Source of the DNA: CBDCUF01 sp965222525 | GTDB lineage: Bacteria; Pseudomonadota; Alphaproteobacteria; Rickettsiales; UBA8987 | Assembly: GCA_965222525.1 (NCBI GenBank) | Contig: OZ244955.1 | Span: 1,984,001 to 2,048,000 of the forward strand | Direction: 5' to 3' | Length of the DNA: 64,000 nucleotides | Shown here: piece after piece, positions 7,270-15,661 of the stretch | How positions within the stretch are numbered: position 1 is the first letter of the stretch | Layout: every line of letters starts with the position of its first letter | Position numbers and translations under genes: made by a program | Notes under the pieces: generated by a model | What the model was told of the DNA's origin: nothing | Databases searched by the model: none | Seen by the model: the letters and a program-made list of their open reading frames with translations, nothing else

Positions 7270-9138
7270 GTGACCGATATCCGTATATTACCGCCTGTTA
7301 CGATAAACCGCATTGCTGCGGGAGAGGTGATCGAACGGCCTGCTTCAGCGCTTAAGGAACTGGTGGAGAATGCGATTGATGCCGGAGCGACCAGGCTCGA
7401 TATTGTCATGGAGAAAGGCGGACGCAACCTTATTTCCGTTACTGATAACGGCCATGGCATGACCCGCGATGATCTGGAACTGGCGGTAGAGCGCCATGCA
7501 ACTTCCAAACTTCCCGATGACGATTTGCTCAATATAAATAATTTCGGATTTCGCGGTGAGGCATTGCCTTCTATTGGTGCGGTTGGGCGGTTGTCAATAA
7601 CCAGCCGGCACAAGGATTCCGACCAGGCATGGGTTATAAAAATCGATGGCGGGGAGAAATCCGCGCCTGCACCTGACGCGCTCCAGCAGGGAACCAGGGT
7701 TGAACTGCGTGACCTGTTTTTCGCCACTCCTGCTCGGTTGAAATTCCTCAAAACCGAGCGTACCGAACAGCAGCATGCGGTTGATATGATAAACCGGCTG
7801 GCAATGGCGCATCCCGATGTTGCCTTCCATATGACTGCAAACGGGCGGAAAGTGGTAAATTTTCCCGCTGAAAATGCACTGGATGAGGATATTCGGCTGA
7901 AGCGACTCGGGGCGGTTATGGGCAGGGAATTTGCCGAAAATGCCCTGCCCATTGATGTAAGGCGTGATGATATGCGCCTTGGTGGCTATGCGGCGGTTCC
8001 TACCTTTAATCGCGGGACAAGTGCTGCGCAATATCTGTTTGTAAATCATCGTCCGGTACGTGACAAGCTTCTGCTCGGGGCGATACGTGCAGCATATCAG
8101 GATTTCCTTGCACGCGACCGCCATCCGGTTGTGGTGCTGTTCCTGGAAATTCCATCCGAGCAGGTGGATGTCAATGTGCATCCGGCCAAATCAGAGGTAC
8201 GTTTCAGGGATAGTAACGCGGTGCGCGGGCTGATTATTGTAGCGCTGAAAAATGCACTGGCCGAGGCTGGTCATCGTGCCTCCACTACTGTTGCGCAGGA
8301 AGCTATAGGCTCGTTTAGCCCTCACTCTGCTCCTCCTTCTCCTGCACTCAAACCATTTGCACCTCCCCGTTATACCCCGCGAGTGAATCAGGGGCTTGCC
8401 GAGGAGGTAAGGAAATTTCAGGCTCCGATTGGCGTAAGCGATGTGGCGGTTATGGAACGTCAACCGTCAGCCAGCCAGCCGGAAATCTTTGAATCCGAAC
8501 CGGCTGCACCTTATGCCAGCGCACCGGAAAACATTGCGGGGAGCGAGGCTTTGGTTGCAAATCCACTAGGCGCGGCGCGGGCACAGTTACATGAAACATA
8601 TATCGTAGCGCAAACCAGTGACAGTATTGTAATTGTCGACCAGCATGCAGCGCATGAGCGGCTGGTTTACGAGCAGATGAAGGAGAATATTGCACAGGAG
8701 GGAGTTAAAACTCAGCAGCTTCTGATTCCCGAAATTGTGGAAATGGAAGAGGCGGATGTCGACAGGATATGCGATAATAAAGCGGAACTGGCAAAGCTGG
8801 GGCTGGCGATAGAGCGGTTTGGCGAAAAGGCGGTTTCGGTATCAGAAACACCTGCATTGCTTGGTGAGGTTGACATACAGGGGATAATTCGTAACCTGGC
8901 TGATGATATCAGGGAATTCGGTGAGGGATTATCCCTGAACGAGAAGCTGGAGCATGTTTGCGGTACAATCGCCTGTCATGGCAGTGTGCGTTCGGGGCGC
9001 AGACTGAATGCAGACGAGATGAACGCACTGTTGCGCGAGATGGAGTCCACCCCCCACTCCGGCCAATGCAACCACGGCCGCCCAACCTATGTCGAGCTAA
9101 AACTCGCCGATGTAGAAAAGCTTTTCGGTAGGAGGTAG
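7270..9138 (+). CDS. mutL: DNA mismatch repair protein MutL
   Basis: About 622 residues from a GTG at 7270, giving the normal MutL start (TDIRILPPVTINRIAAGEVI). An in-frame ATG at 7156 would prepend 38 residues made of repeat sequence, so I reject it. The GHKL ATPase motifs are ELVENAIDAGAT, DNGHGM and RGEALPSIGAV. NVHPAKSEVRF marks the end of the transducer domain. A proline-rich linker (about 390-470 of the longer ORF) leads to the C-terminal dimerisation domain with VDQHAAHERLVYEQ, ACHGSVRSGRRLN and CNHGRPT. The CxHGRPT motif fits an endonuclease-type C-domain, although the usual DQHAxxE(x)4E site here reads DQHAAHERLVYE. It links MutS recognition to strand removal. Confidence 0.95.
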   Translation: MTDIRILPPVTINRIAAGEVIERPASALKELVENAIDAGATRLDIVMEKGGRNLISVTDNGHGMTRDDLELAVERHATSKLPDDDLLNINNFGFRGEALPSIGAVGRLSITSRHKDSDQAWVIKIDGGEKSAPAPDALQQGTRVELRDLFFATPARLKFLKTERTEQQHAVDMINRLAMAHPDVAFHMTANGRKVVNFPAENALDEDIRLKRLGAVMGREFAENALPIDVRRDDMRLGGYAAVPTFNRGTSAAQYLFVNHRPVRDKLLLGAIRAAYQDFLARDRHPVVVLFLEIPSEQVDVNVHPAKSEVRFRDSNAVRGLIIVALKNALAEAGHRASTTVAQEAIGSFSPHSAPPSPALKPFAPPRYTPRVNQGLAEEVRKFQAPIGVSDVAVMERQPSASQPEIFESEPAAPYASAPENIAGSEALVANPLGAARAQLHETYIVAQTSDSIVIVDQHAAHERLVYEQMKENIAQEGVKTQQLLIPEIVEMEEADVDRICDNKAELAKLGLAIERFGEKAVSVSETPALLGEVDIQGIIRNLADDIREFGEGLSLNEKLEHVCGTIACHGSVRSGRRLNADEMNALLREMESTPHSGQCNHGRPTYVELKLADVEKLFGRR

Positions 9139-9173
9139 TAAGGAGCATCCTTCCCCCACCAGAAATTCGATAC

Positions 9174-9321
9174 TGTCATGCTGAACTTGTTTCAGCATCC
9201 ATTTTCCGATGATGAAATCTTTATGGAAGATGACTGAGTTTTGTATTTTGATAAACGTAGTTACAACTTGCCAGTCGTCAAAATGCTGAGAAATGGATCC
9301 CGAAACGAGTTCGGGATGACA
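9174..9321. repeat. ~148-bp palindromic dispersed element (copy 2)
   Basis: Left end TGTCATGCTGAACTTGTTTC, right end CGAGTTCGGGATGACA, with the shared TTTTGATAAACGTAGTTACAACTTGCCAGTC core. The left arm has diverged (CATGCTG for CATCCCG), with partial compensation in the right arm. It is followed at about 9339-9365 by a CCTCCCCCGC/GCGGGGGAGG palindrome also present around 12460. Confidence 0.85.
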
Positions 9322-9397
9322 ACGTTGGACTTCTTGCCTCCCCCGCAACAAGCGGGGGAGGTTTACTAATCCAGGCAGTGTCCAGTACTACAAAAAA

Positions 9398-9841
9398 CTA
9401 GGCGGCGCTGGCCATTTGCTTGACAGCTTCTTCCATTTCTTCGGGAGAAACTTCGCGTACCTTTTGCGCCAGCTTCCAGGTGTTTCCGTTAGCATCGGTT
9501 AAAGCTCCAACACGGTCACCCCAGAACATATCTTCCGGTTCCTGAACAGGTTGCAGCCCGGCAGACTTGGCCTGGTCAAAACCGGAATCAGCATTATCAA
9601 CATACAGGTAAAACTGCTGGTTACCTGTAGCAGTCAGTCCCATTTCCGGATATTCATCCGAGATAAACAGGCTGGAACCGCCAAGACTCAGGCTGGCATG
9701 GATAACCTTGCCGGTCTTCGGACAGTTCATCACTCCAAGCACCTCAGCGCCAAGAGCCTTTTCATATGAATCAATAGTAGCCTGCGCATCCTTTACAATC
9801 AGCGCAGAAGTCAGGGCAGAAACCCCTTCCGGTGCAGACAT
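9398..9841 (-). CDS. VOC/glyoxalase superfamily protein (PhnB-like)
   Basis: 147 residues with the beta-alpha-beta-beta-beta layout of a vicinal-oxygen-chelate domain: a VSALTSALIVKDAQATIDSY start, FYEKALGAE-like SYEKALGAEVLG, LSLGGSSLFISDEYPEMG, then a second half ending in DANGNTWKLAQKVREVSPEE. PhnB-like members have this length and the C-terminal P.EM.......A tail. The substrate cannot be predicted, since VOC proteins range from lyases to antibiotic-binding proteins. An AGGAG Shine-Dalgarno lies just upstream of the ATG. Confidence 0.8.
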   Translation of the reverse strand: MSAPEGVSALTSALIVKDAQATIDSYEKALGAEVLGVMNCPKTGKVIHASLSLGGSSLFISDEYPEMGLTATGNQQFYLYVDNADSGFDQAKSAGLQPVQEPEDMFWGDRVGALTDANGNTWKLAQKVREVSPEEMEEAVKQMASAA

Positions 9842-9922
9842 AACAATCTCCTTAATTTGTGGTGGAAAAAAGAATAATACAACCGGCTACAACAAAAGGT
9901 GACCCTAGTCAACCCGAAATCC

Positions 9923-10612
9923 CTACTTCTTATCCTCTTGTCCGGGGAGGCTCTGGGTTGGGAGCTCAGGCTGCGGTTTCTCATAGCCGGCGGTTTTGAC
10001 AGGATTCGGATTTACCTGCTGGCCATCAGGAATATGCTCCGGATTTTTCTCCATACCGATATCCTCGCCAAGCTGCTTCAATATCCCCAGAAATACACCA
10101 TGTTTGGCATGTTCACGCTGGCGTGCCTTTTCAATTTCTACCTCTTCCTTCATCGCCATCGCCTCGGTGGCCTTTGAATCAACCTCTTGATTCACTTCCT
10201 GCGACTGACCATCGGGCTCATCAACCTCACGCTCCATCTCCTCACCCTGCACAGGCCCGAGATTGCTATCCTGCTCATAGTACAACACCCGTTCCTTCTG
10301 CATTTTAGTAGTAGCGGTTTCGGCATGCACATCCTCACTTATCCTGTGCTCGACATTATCCTGACGTACGGTTAGGTCAGCATCCTTTTCAATCATATGG
10401 TCGCTATGCTCATAGCCATCCTGATCACTGGTGCTGGTAGGGAGGGCAGCCCTGTTACCCTTGGCGAAAATATCCTCCTGATATATATCATCCTCCGACT
10501 CACCCTCATCAAACAGCTTACCTTTGTTGAGAAGATTATCCCAAAGGTTTATCTGCCCGTTATTACTAACAGGTTCGGATACAGGATTATCTTTGTCCTT
10601 ATGGAATATCAT
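9923..10612 (-). CDS. Hypothetical acidic, low-complexity protein, 229 aa
   Basis: I do not recognise it. It is strongly hydrophilic and rich in Glu, Asp, Gln and Lys, with no membrane segment or signal peptide. The N-terminus has a possible short motif (INLWDNLLNKGKLF); the middle (EGEEMEREVDEPDGQSQEVN) looks disordered, and a helical stretch (MAMKEEVEIEKARQREHAKHG) follows. The C-terminus is Pro/Gln rich (YEKPQPELPTQSLPGQED). Such composition suggests a flexible cytosolic or scaffold-like protein. It is flanked by the VOC gene and thyX on the same strand, but with long gaps. Confidence 0.55.
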   Translation of the reverse strand: MIFHKDKDNPVSEPVSNNGQINLWDNLLNKGKLFDEGESEDDIYQEDIFAKGNRAALPTSTSDQDGYEHSDHMIEKDADLTVRQDNVEHRISEDVHAETATTKMQKERVLYYEQDSNLGPVQGEEMEREVDEPDGQSQEVNQEVDSKATEAMAMKEEVEIEKARQREHAKHGVFLGILKQLGEDIGMEKNPEHIPDGQQVNPNPVKTAGYEKPQPELPTQSLPGQEDKK

Positions 10613-10756
10613 AGCTTATTTTTCATAATACCAGATTTTACAGTAAAAATCGATAGAATCCAGTATATTACTTCAATCACTTGGTATTTTTTACAGACAA
10701 CAACTACCCAACAAGCTACATCCTTCCTAACATTTTGAAATAATTGTAAAAAGAAG

Positions 10757-11725
10757 TTATATTGAATCCAGTTCCAGTTTTTTCATCAGTTCATTCCACT
10801 CCCGCCTGGACATACCGCTACCCCCCTGTTCTACTTTTTCCCCGCGCAGCAACCGCTTCACAACTTCCGTACCCTTGCCGGACATAATCGTGCTGTTCAT
10901 GCGATGGTCCATAAAAGCCTCACAGGCAAACGGAACCCATTTCTGCATAATCTCCAGCATAATATCGGCATAAACCCGTATTTCATATTGCGCATGCGAA
11001 TCCGCTCGCAGCATAAGGAAATGCATTAAATTATGCAGGTCAATCTTCCAGTACCATTGCGTATAGGCATTCAGCGGCAGGTTCATCCGCGCCAGCTCCC
11101 TCGCCAGCCCCTGATTATCCGCATTCAACACATTCCCCTGCTGGTCGGTGTTGAGCATTTCCTCATAATGACTATAGCACTGTTCGGAATCCTGTTTTAG
11201 TAACTCCAGTACCCTGACAGCCTCCGCGCCTGAAAGTGGCTCAGGACTGCGACCCTGATGGTTCTGATTCGATTGCGGTGCCAGATTCTCCGCTGCCGGA
11301 ATATAAAATTCCTTATCCAGCACGGAATAGCGGGCGGAATATTCATTCACATTAGCCGTACGGTGGCGTATCCACTGTCGTGCCACAAATATCGGAAGTT
11401 TAATATGGAACTTGATTTCGCACATTTCAAACGGGGTAGTATGCCAGTGGCGCATCAGGTAATTTATCAGCCCCTTATCCTGATTAACCTTCTTGGTTCC
11501 CTTGCCATATGAAACCCGTGCAGCCTGTACGATAGCCGCATCATCGCCCATATAATCAACCACACGGATAAAACCATGGTCCAGCACAGGAAAAGGCTCA
11601 AACAATAGTTTTTCTATAGCGGAAACCGTTGCACGCCGGGTCTTGTACACCCCCTCGTGCAATTCGCCTGTCTCCTCCCCCTGCCCTTTTGTCAATGTAC
11701 TTACAGCCATATCGTCATTATTCAT
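10757..11725 (-). CDS. thyX: Flavin-dependent thymidylate synthase ThyX
   Basis: 322 residues. It makes dTMP from dUMP using methylene-THF, NADPH and FAD. The ThyX signature appears as RHRTANVNEYSARYS (about residues 118-132), with RQWIRHR just before it. HWHTTPFEMCEIKFHIKLPIFVARQW is the upstream FAD/dUMP region, and NLMHFLMLRADSHAQYEIR is the downstream one. The C-terminal tail beyond the core (GKGTEVVKRLLRGEKVE) is longer than in short ThyX proteins. No thyA is seen in the window. The ORF is preceded by the Fe-S gene erpA on the same strand, about 30 nt upstream. Confidence 0.95.
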   Translation of the reverse strand: MNNDDMAVSTLTKGQGEETGELHEGVYKTRRATVSAIEKLLFEPFPVLDHGFIRVVDYMGDDAAIVQAARVSYGKGTKKVNQDKGLINYLMRHWHTTPFEMCEIKFHIKLPIFVARQWIRHRTANVNEYSARYSVLDKEFYIPAAENLAPQSNQNHQGRSPEPLSGAEAVRVLELLKQDSEQCYSHYEEMLNTDQQGNVLNADNQGLARELARMNLPLNAYTQWYWKIDLHNLMHFLMLRADSHAQYEIRVYADIMLEIMQKWVPFACEAFMDHRMNSTIMSGKGTEVVKRLLRGEKVEQGGSGMSRREWNELMKKLELDSI

Positions 11726-11754
11726 ATAAGGGATGAGAATTCAAGCGGCTAATT

Positions 11755-12111
11755 CTAAACCGCAAAGCTGTTGCCGCAGCCGCAGGAGGAAGACACGTTG
11801 GGGTTTTTTATAGCGAAGTGGGCTGCGCCAAGGGTTTCTACATAATCCACTACGGCATTTTTCATAAAGCCGGCGGAAACTTCGTCGACCAACACAATTG
11901 CACCGTCTTTTTCTATTGCGATATCATCATCCGTTTTATCAGTGGAAGCCTCCTCCCCTGCCTTGTTTTCAAATTCAAAGCTGTATTTGAATCCCGAGCA
12001 TCCACCACCGTCAACTGCAATCCGCAGCACGGTATCCGGCTCTTCCTGCGACAAAAGATATGCGATTCGCTTCGCCGCATTATCACTTAATGAAATTGCT
12101 GTATTATCCAT
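11755..12111 (-). CDS. erpA: Iron-sulfur cluster insertion protein, ErpA/IscA family
   Basis: About 118 residues from the ATG at 12111, chosen because AGGAAA lies 6 nt upstream; an in-frame GTG at 12147 is less likely. The A-type carrier signature is complete: VDGGGCSGFKYSFEFE holds the first Cys, and NPNVSSSCGCGNSFAV ends with the paired Cys-Gly-Cys. These three Cys bind a cluster for transfer to apo-proteins. The C-terminus S(S/T)CGCG.SF is typical. No isc or suf genes are adjacent. The name erpA is a family-level choice; IscA or SufA paralogues look similar. Confidence 0.88.
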   Translation of the reverse strand: MDNTAISLSDNAAKRIAYLLSQEEPDTVLRIAVDGGGCSGFKYSFEFENKAGEEASTDKTDDDIAIEKDGAIVLVDEVSAGFMKNAVVDYVETLGAAHFAIKNPNVSSSCGCGNSFAV

Positions 12112-12159
12112 AGTATTTTCCTGTGTTGACTGCATGTTACTACTCACTTAAGTTAGATA

Positions 12160-12299
12160 CACCACCCCTCCCGCTTGCGGGAGGGGCAAGAAATCTGAGA
12201 AAGCTTGCTTTCCAGATTTCTGGGGAGGGAATGATGAGGTAGTGGCTATTGGTACTTGGCTATTAGTTATTAGTATTCCCCCACCAGAAATTTAACGTT
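12160..12299. repeat. Intergenic palindromes and heptamer array E
   Basis: A CCCTCCCGC/GCGGGAGGG palindrome lies near 12165-12185 and a second imperfect one (AGAAATCTG...CAGATTTCT) follows. At 12243-12277 a heptamer array reads TGGCTAT, TGGTACT, TGGCTAT, TAGTTAT, TAGTATT. No ORF is supported here. Confidence 0.6.
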
Positions 12300-12448
12300 T
12301 GTCATCCCGAACTTGTTTCGGGATCCATTTTTTCAATGACAGAATTTTGATGGTAAATAACCATATTTTGCATTTTGATAAGTATAGTCACAACTTGCTA
12401 GTCATTAATATTCTGAGAAATGGATCCCGAAACAAGTTCGGGATGACA
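12300..12448. repeat. 149-bp palindromic dispersed element (copy 3)
   Basis: This copy has the most regular arms: TGTCATCCCGAACTTGTTTC at the left and GAAACAAGTTCGGGATGACA at the right, a perfect 20-bp inverted repeat. The core includes TTTTGATAAGTATAGTCACAAC. It lies upstream of dgt, and a CCCCGC/GCGGGG palindrome follows it at about 12466-12482. Confidence 0.88.
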
Positions 12449-12516
12449 TCGAATTTCTTGCCTTCCCCGCAAGCGGGGGAGGTACACACAATACTATTAT
12501 AACACCAAACTCAGAT

Positions 12517-13695
12517 ATGGCCATAGAAAATAACAAAGCTGCCTATGCCTGTCATGCGGAGAATAGCCGTGGGCGACTGCATCGGGAGGAGGAAGGAGTT
12601 GGCCGCTCACCATATCAGCGTGACCGTGACCGCATTATACATTCCACTGCATTCCGTCGTCTGGAATATAAAACACAGGTTTTTGTATATCACGAAGGCG
12701 ACCATTACCGTACCCGCCTGACCCATAGCCTTGAGGTGGCGCAGCTTTCACGCTCGGTTAGCCGTGAACTGGGGCTGGATGAGGATTTGGCCGAGGCGAT
12801 TGCACTGGCGCATGATTTGGGACACCCTCCCTTCGGCCATGCCGGTGAGGAAGCTTTGCGCGATGCCATGAAGGCTTACGGAGGGTTTGACCATAATGCG
12901 CAGACTATCCGTATGATAACCAACCTTGAGGATAAATATGCTGAATTTGATGGCTTGAACCTGACATGGGAATGCCTTGAGGGAATTGCCAAACATAATG
13001 GGCCTGTGACGGGGGATGTTCCCCGTGCGCTGGCGGAGTATAACCAAACACATAATCTGGAGCTTGAAACATATGCCGGTCCGGAAGCGCAGATTTCCTC
13101 GCTATGCGATGATATTGCCTATAACAATCACGATGTTGAGGATGGTTTGCGTGCGGATTTGTTTGCGGTGGAGGATTTGTTTATCCTGCCGGTTGTTGGG
13201 GATGTGTTTCAAATGATTAGCGAGAAATATCCCGGGCTGGAGAAGTCGAGGCTGGTACATGAATCAAAGCGGCGGCTGATAAATATGATGGTGCGTGATA
13301 TGGTTGAAATGATTAGAAAAAATATTGCTGAGTCCGATATTAAATCCGCGGATGATGTGCGTAACCTTGGCCATCCGATAGCCGGCTTTTCAGAGAAAAT
13401 GGGGAATGCGATTAGCAGCCTGCGGGATTTTCTGTATAATAATATGTACCGTCATTATCGGGTGAATCGCATGACCAGCAAGGCACGGATGGTGATTAGC
13501 GAGTTGTTTGAATTTTTCATGCGACAGCCGGATTGCCTGCCTACCGAATGGTATCGCAGGGTTGGGGCTGGTAATAATAATGAGCAGCATAAAGCGGAAA
13601 TTGTGGCGGATTTTATTGCCGGGATGACTGACCGTTTCGCTATGGAAGAACACCGCCGCATATTCGACACCTCCTATAAGCTAATCGGTAGATAA
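12517..13695 (+). CDS. dgt: dGTP triphosphohydrolase-like protein (HD superfamily)
   Basis: 392 residues. It belongs to the family that hydrolyses dNTPs to nucleoside and tripolyphosphate. The HD metal site is spread over FRRLEYKTQVF, YRTRLTHSLEVAQLSRS (first His), AIALAHDLGHPPFGHAGEEAL (the HD pair) and SLCDDIAYNNHDVEDGL (final Asp). RGRLHREEEGVGRSPYQRDRDRI is the usual N-terminus of the shorter alphaproteobacterial form. Substrate specificity (dGTP or broader) cannot be assigned from motifs. The start lies in a repeat-rich leader with no clear Shine-Dalgarno; a TATTAT box sits about 20 nt upstream. Confidence 0.92.
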   Translation: MAIENNKAAYACHAENSRGRLHREEEGVGRSPYQRDRDRIIHSTAFRRLEYKTQVFVYHEGDHYRTRLTHSLEVAQLSRSVSRELGLDEDLAEAIALAHDLGHPPFGHAGEEALRDAMKAYGGFDHNAQTIRMITNLEDKYAEFDGLNLTWECLEGIAKHNGPVTGDVPRALAEYNQTHNLELETYAGPEAQISSLCDDIAYNNHDVEDGLRADLFAVEDLFILPVVGDVFQMISEKYPGLEKSRLVHESKRRLINMMVRDMVEMIRKNIAESDIKSADDVRNLGHPIAGFSEKMGNAISSLRDFLYNNMYRHYRVNRMTSKARMVISELFEFFMRQPDCLPTEWYRRVGAGNNNEQHKAEIVADFIAGMTDRFAMEEHRRIFDTSYKLIGR

Positions 13696-13702
13696 AAAGC
13701 CC

Positions 13703-13731
13703 TTGTATATACAACATATTTACGGTACAAT
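13703..13731 (+). promoter_or_regulatory. Promoter of the tacA-tacT pair with overlapping palindromic operator
   Basis: TTGTAT (13703-13708), a 17-nt spacer and TACAAT (13726-13731) form a good sigma70-type promoter 37 nt before the tacA ATG. The -35 box is embedded in the perfect 12-bp palindrome TTGTATATACAA (13703-13714). Antitoxins of this class have DNA-binding N-termini and repress their own promoters, so the palindrome is a plausible operator. Confidence 0.65.
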
Positions 13732-13767
13732 GTATATATAATGTAATTACTATTATGGAATAATGTT

Positions 13768-14049
13768 ATGTTTCAGCAGGATACACCAAAGGATAGCCTG
13801 ATAAATATGCGTATACATAGCGGTATGCGGGATTTTATTGATTACGCTGCACATGTAAGCGGTAAAGGCAGGTCTGACTTTATGCTGGAGGCTGCATGTG
13901 AAAAGGCAGAGGAGGTGTTGCTGGACAGGAGGCTATTCTTTGTTGATAGTGACAAATGGGATGAGTTTAACCAGATACTTGATAATCCTCCGCAACCGAA
14001 TAACAATCTGAAAAAACTTCTGTCAACTTCACCCCCATGGGATAAATGA
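13768..14049 (+). CDS. tacA: TacA-type (DUF1778) antitoxin
   Basis: 93 residues. The N-terminus, SLINMRIHSGMRDFIDYAAH, matches the ribbon-helix-helix DNA-binding region of DUF1778 antitoxins. SDFMLEAACEKAEEVLLDRR and FFVDSDKWDEFNQILDNPP are the usual helical and toxin-neutralising parts. It should bind and inactivate the downstream acetyltransferase and repress its own promoter. Its stop overlaps the toxin start by 4 nt (ATGA), the standard arrangement for this toxin-antitoxin type. Confidence 0.88.
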   Translation: MFQQDTPKDSLINMRIHSGMRDFIDYAAHVSGKGRSDFMLEAACEKAEEVLLDRRLFFVDSDKWDEFNQILDNPPQPNNNLKKLLSTSPPWDK

Positions 14050-14552
14050 CTTTTGACTTCATTTCCCCCTGCCCTATTACTGACTCTCACCATACCGATT
14101 CCTTTTGCTCGGGGGTTGCAACTCTTGATAACTGGCTGAGACGCAGGGCAAGGAATAATGAAACTGCCGACGCATCACGTACATATGTGTTGTGCGATGA
14201 TGAAGTTGTAATCGGTTATTATGCACTGGCGGCGGGTTCGGTTGCAGCAAATATGGTTCCTAAGAAGCTTCGGCGTAACATGCCCGACCCTATTCCGGTT
14301 ATAATATTGGGCAGACTGGCCGTTGACTTAAACTATCAGGGAATGAGGCTTGGTAGTGCGCTATTGCGGGATGCGGTTTTGCGTGTATTGCAGGCTGCAG
14401 ATATAGCGGGAGTAAAGGCAATGCTGGTGCATGCCATATCGCAGGAGGCCAGGGAATTTTATGAAAAACGTGGTTTTATCCCCTCTCCTCTTGACCCGAT
14501 GACCCTGATGCTTCCACTGGATACGATAAGAAAGGCAATCAGGGAAGTTTAG
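14046..14552 (+). CDS. tacT: TacT-type GNAT acetyltransferase toxin
   Basis: 168 residues. TacT toxins acetylate the amino group of aminoacyl-tRNA and stop translation. The family opening FCSGVATLDNWLRRRARNNE and TYVLCDDEVVIGYYALA are clear. The acetyl-CoA pyrophosphate loop region is LGRLAVDLNYQGMRLGSALL (Q/RxxGxG/A form), and HAISQEAREFYEKRGF carries the C-terminal catalytic Tyr region. The antitoxin is directly upstream. The 3' end overlaps the convergent fabD by 14 nt. Confidence 0.88.
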   Translation: MTFDFISPCPITDSHHTDSFCSGVATLDNWLRRRARNNETADASRTYVLCDDEVVIGYYALAAGSVAANMVPKKLRRNMPDPIPVIILGRLAVDLNYQGMRLGSALLRDAVLRVLQAADIAGVKAMLVHAISQEAREFYEKRGFIPSPLDPMTLMLPLDTIRKAIREV

Positions 14553-15483
14553 CAATAAACTCCTCAATATCATGCGGAGCCTGGATGGAGACGGGCTTTA
14601 TATCACGGGTGATACGACGGGACAGGGCAGAAAGCACCTTACCTGCACCAATTTCCACAGTTTCTTCAACTTCCTTTTCTACCAGATATAATATGCTTTC
14701 CCGCCAGCGTACCCGACCTGTAACCTGCTTAACTAACAACTTGCGGATTTCATCCGGAGAGGTAGTTTCACTGGCGGTAACATTTGCTATAAGCGGCACT
14801 GCGGGGGGATGAATCTCCACTTCCCCCAATGCCTCCCGCATGGCCTCCGCTGCCGGTTGCATTAACTCACAATGAAAAGGTGCACTGACATTAAGCTTCA
14901 CATATTTCTTCGCACCATGTTTTTTGGCAATTTCCTCACCTCGCTCAATTGCTGCAATATCACCACTAATAACCACCTGCCCGTCGGAATTATCATTCGC
15001 TACCTGGCAAACATCATCATCTGCCGCTTCCGATGCAATTTTCTCGGCAATGTCAAGCTCTACCCCTATAATCGCCGCCATACCCCCCTGCCCTGCCGGA
15101 ACCGCCTGCTGCATGGCGCTACCACGAATACGCAACAACCGTGCCGTATCCGCCAGTGACAAAGATTTTGCCGCAGCCAGCGCGCTATATTCACCAAGCG
15201 AATGGCCTGCGACATAATCCGCCATATCTGAAATTGCCTTACTCCCCTGCCCTTCCAGTACACGAAACAGCGCCATGGAAGTAACCATAAGCGCCGGTTG
15301 GGTATTTTCGGTAAGGGTTAAATCTTCAATTGGACCGTTGAATATAAGTTTCGACAAATTCTGCTTGAGAGTTTCGTCAACCTCCTCAAACACTTCCCGT
15401 GCCTCGGGGAAAGCATCATAAACCTCCCTGCCCATCCCGACAAATTGAGAGCCCTGCCCAGGAAATATAAACGCCCGTTTCAT
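14539..15483 (-). CDS. fabD: Malonyl-CoA:ACP transacylase FabD
   Basis: 314 residues. It loads malonate from CoA onto acyl carrier protein for fatty-acid synthesis. FIFPGQGSQFVGMG is the N-terminal motif; the catalytic serine lies in VAGHSLGEYSALAAA (about residues 90-104); VSAPFHCELMQPA has the catalytic His; the C-terminal VEIGAGKVLSALSRR is conserved. The usual partners fabG, acpP and fabF are not beside it, so it stands alone here between a toxin-antitoxin pair and flhB. Confidence 0.95.
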   Translation of the reverse strand: MKRAFIFPGQGSQFVGMGREVYDAFPEAREVFEEVDETLKQNLSKLIFNGPIEDLTLTENTQPALMVTSMALFRVLEGQGSKAISDMADYVAGHSLGEYSALAAAKSLSLADTARLLRIRGSAMQQAVPAGQGGMAAIIGVELDIAEKIASEAADDDVCQVANDNSDGQVVISGDIAAIERGEEIAKKHGAKKYVKLNVSAPFHCELMQPAAEAMREALGEVEIHPPAVPLIANVTASETTSPDEIRKLLVKQVTGRVRWRESILYLVEKEVEETVEIGAGKVLSALSRRITRDIKPVSIQAPHDIEEFIAKLP

Positions 15484-15661
15484 ACGGCAATTCTCTACTC
15501 AAAAACATTCAGATTACAAGTAAAAATAATACTATGCTTTTTTCTTTTCAAACTATGACACATCTTTCTCACCATTAGAATTAAGTAGTGGAATCACATC
15601 ATGAATTACGTTATTGAGAGATAATATTAATAATACAAGCTTTTTTAATATTTTGTAAAAA

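Noticed and set aside
7152..7952. A 266-codon minus-strand ORF over the start of mutL
   Set aside because: Antisense to the ATPase domain of MutL; Ser-rich composition typical of shadow frames.
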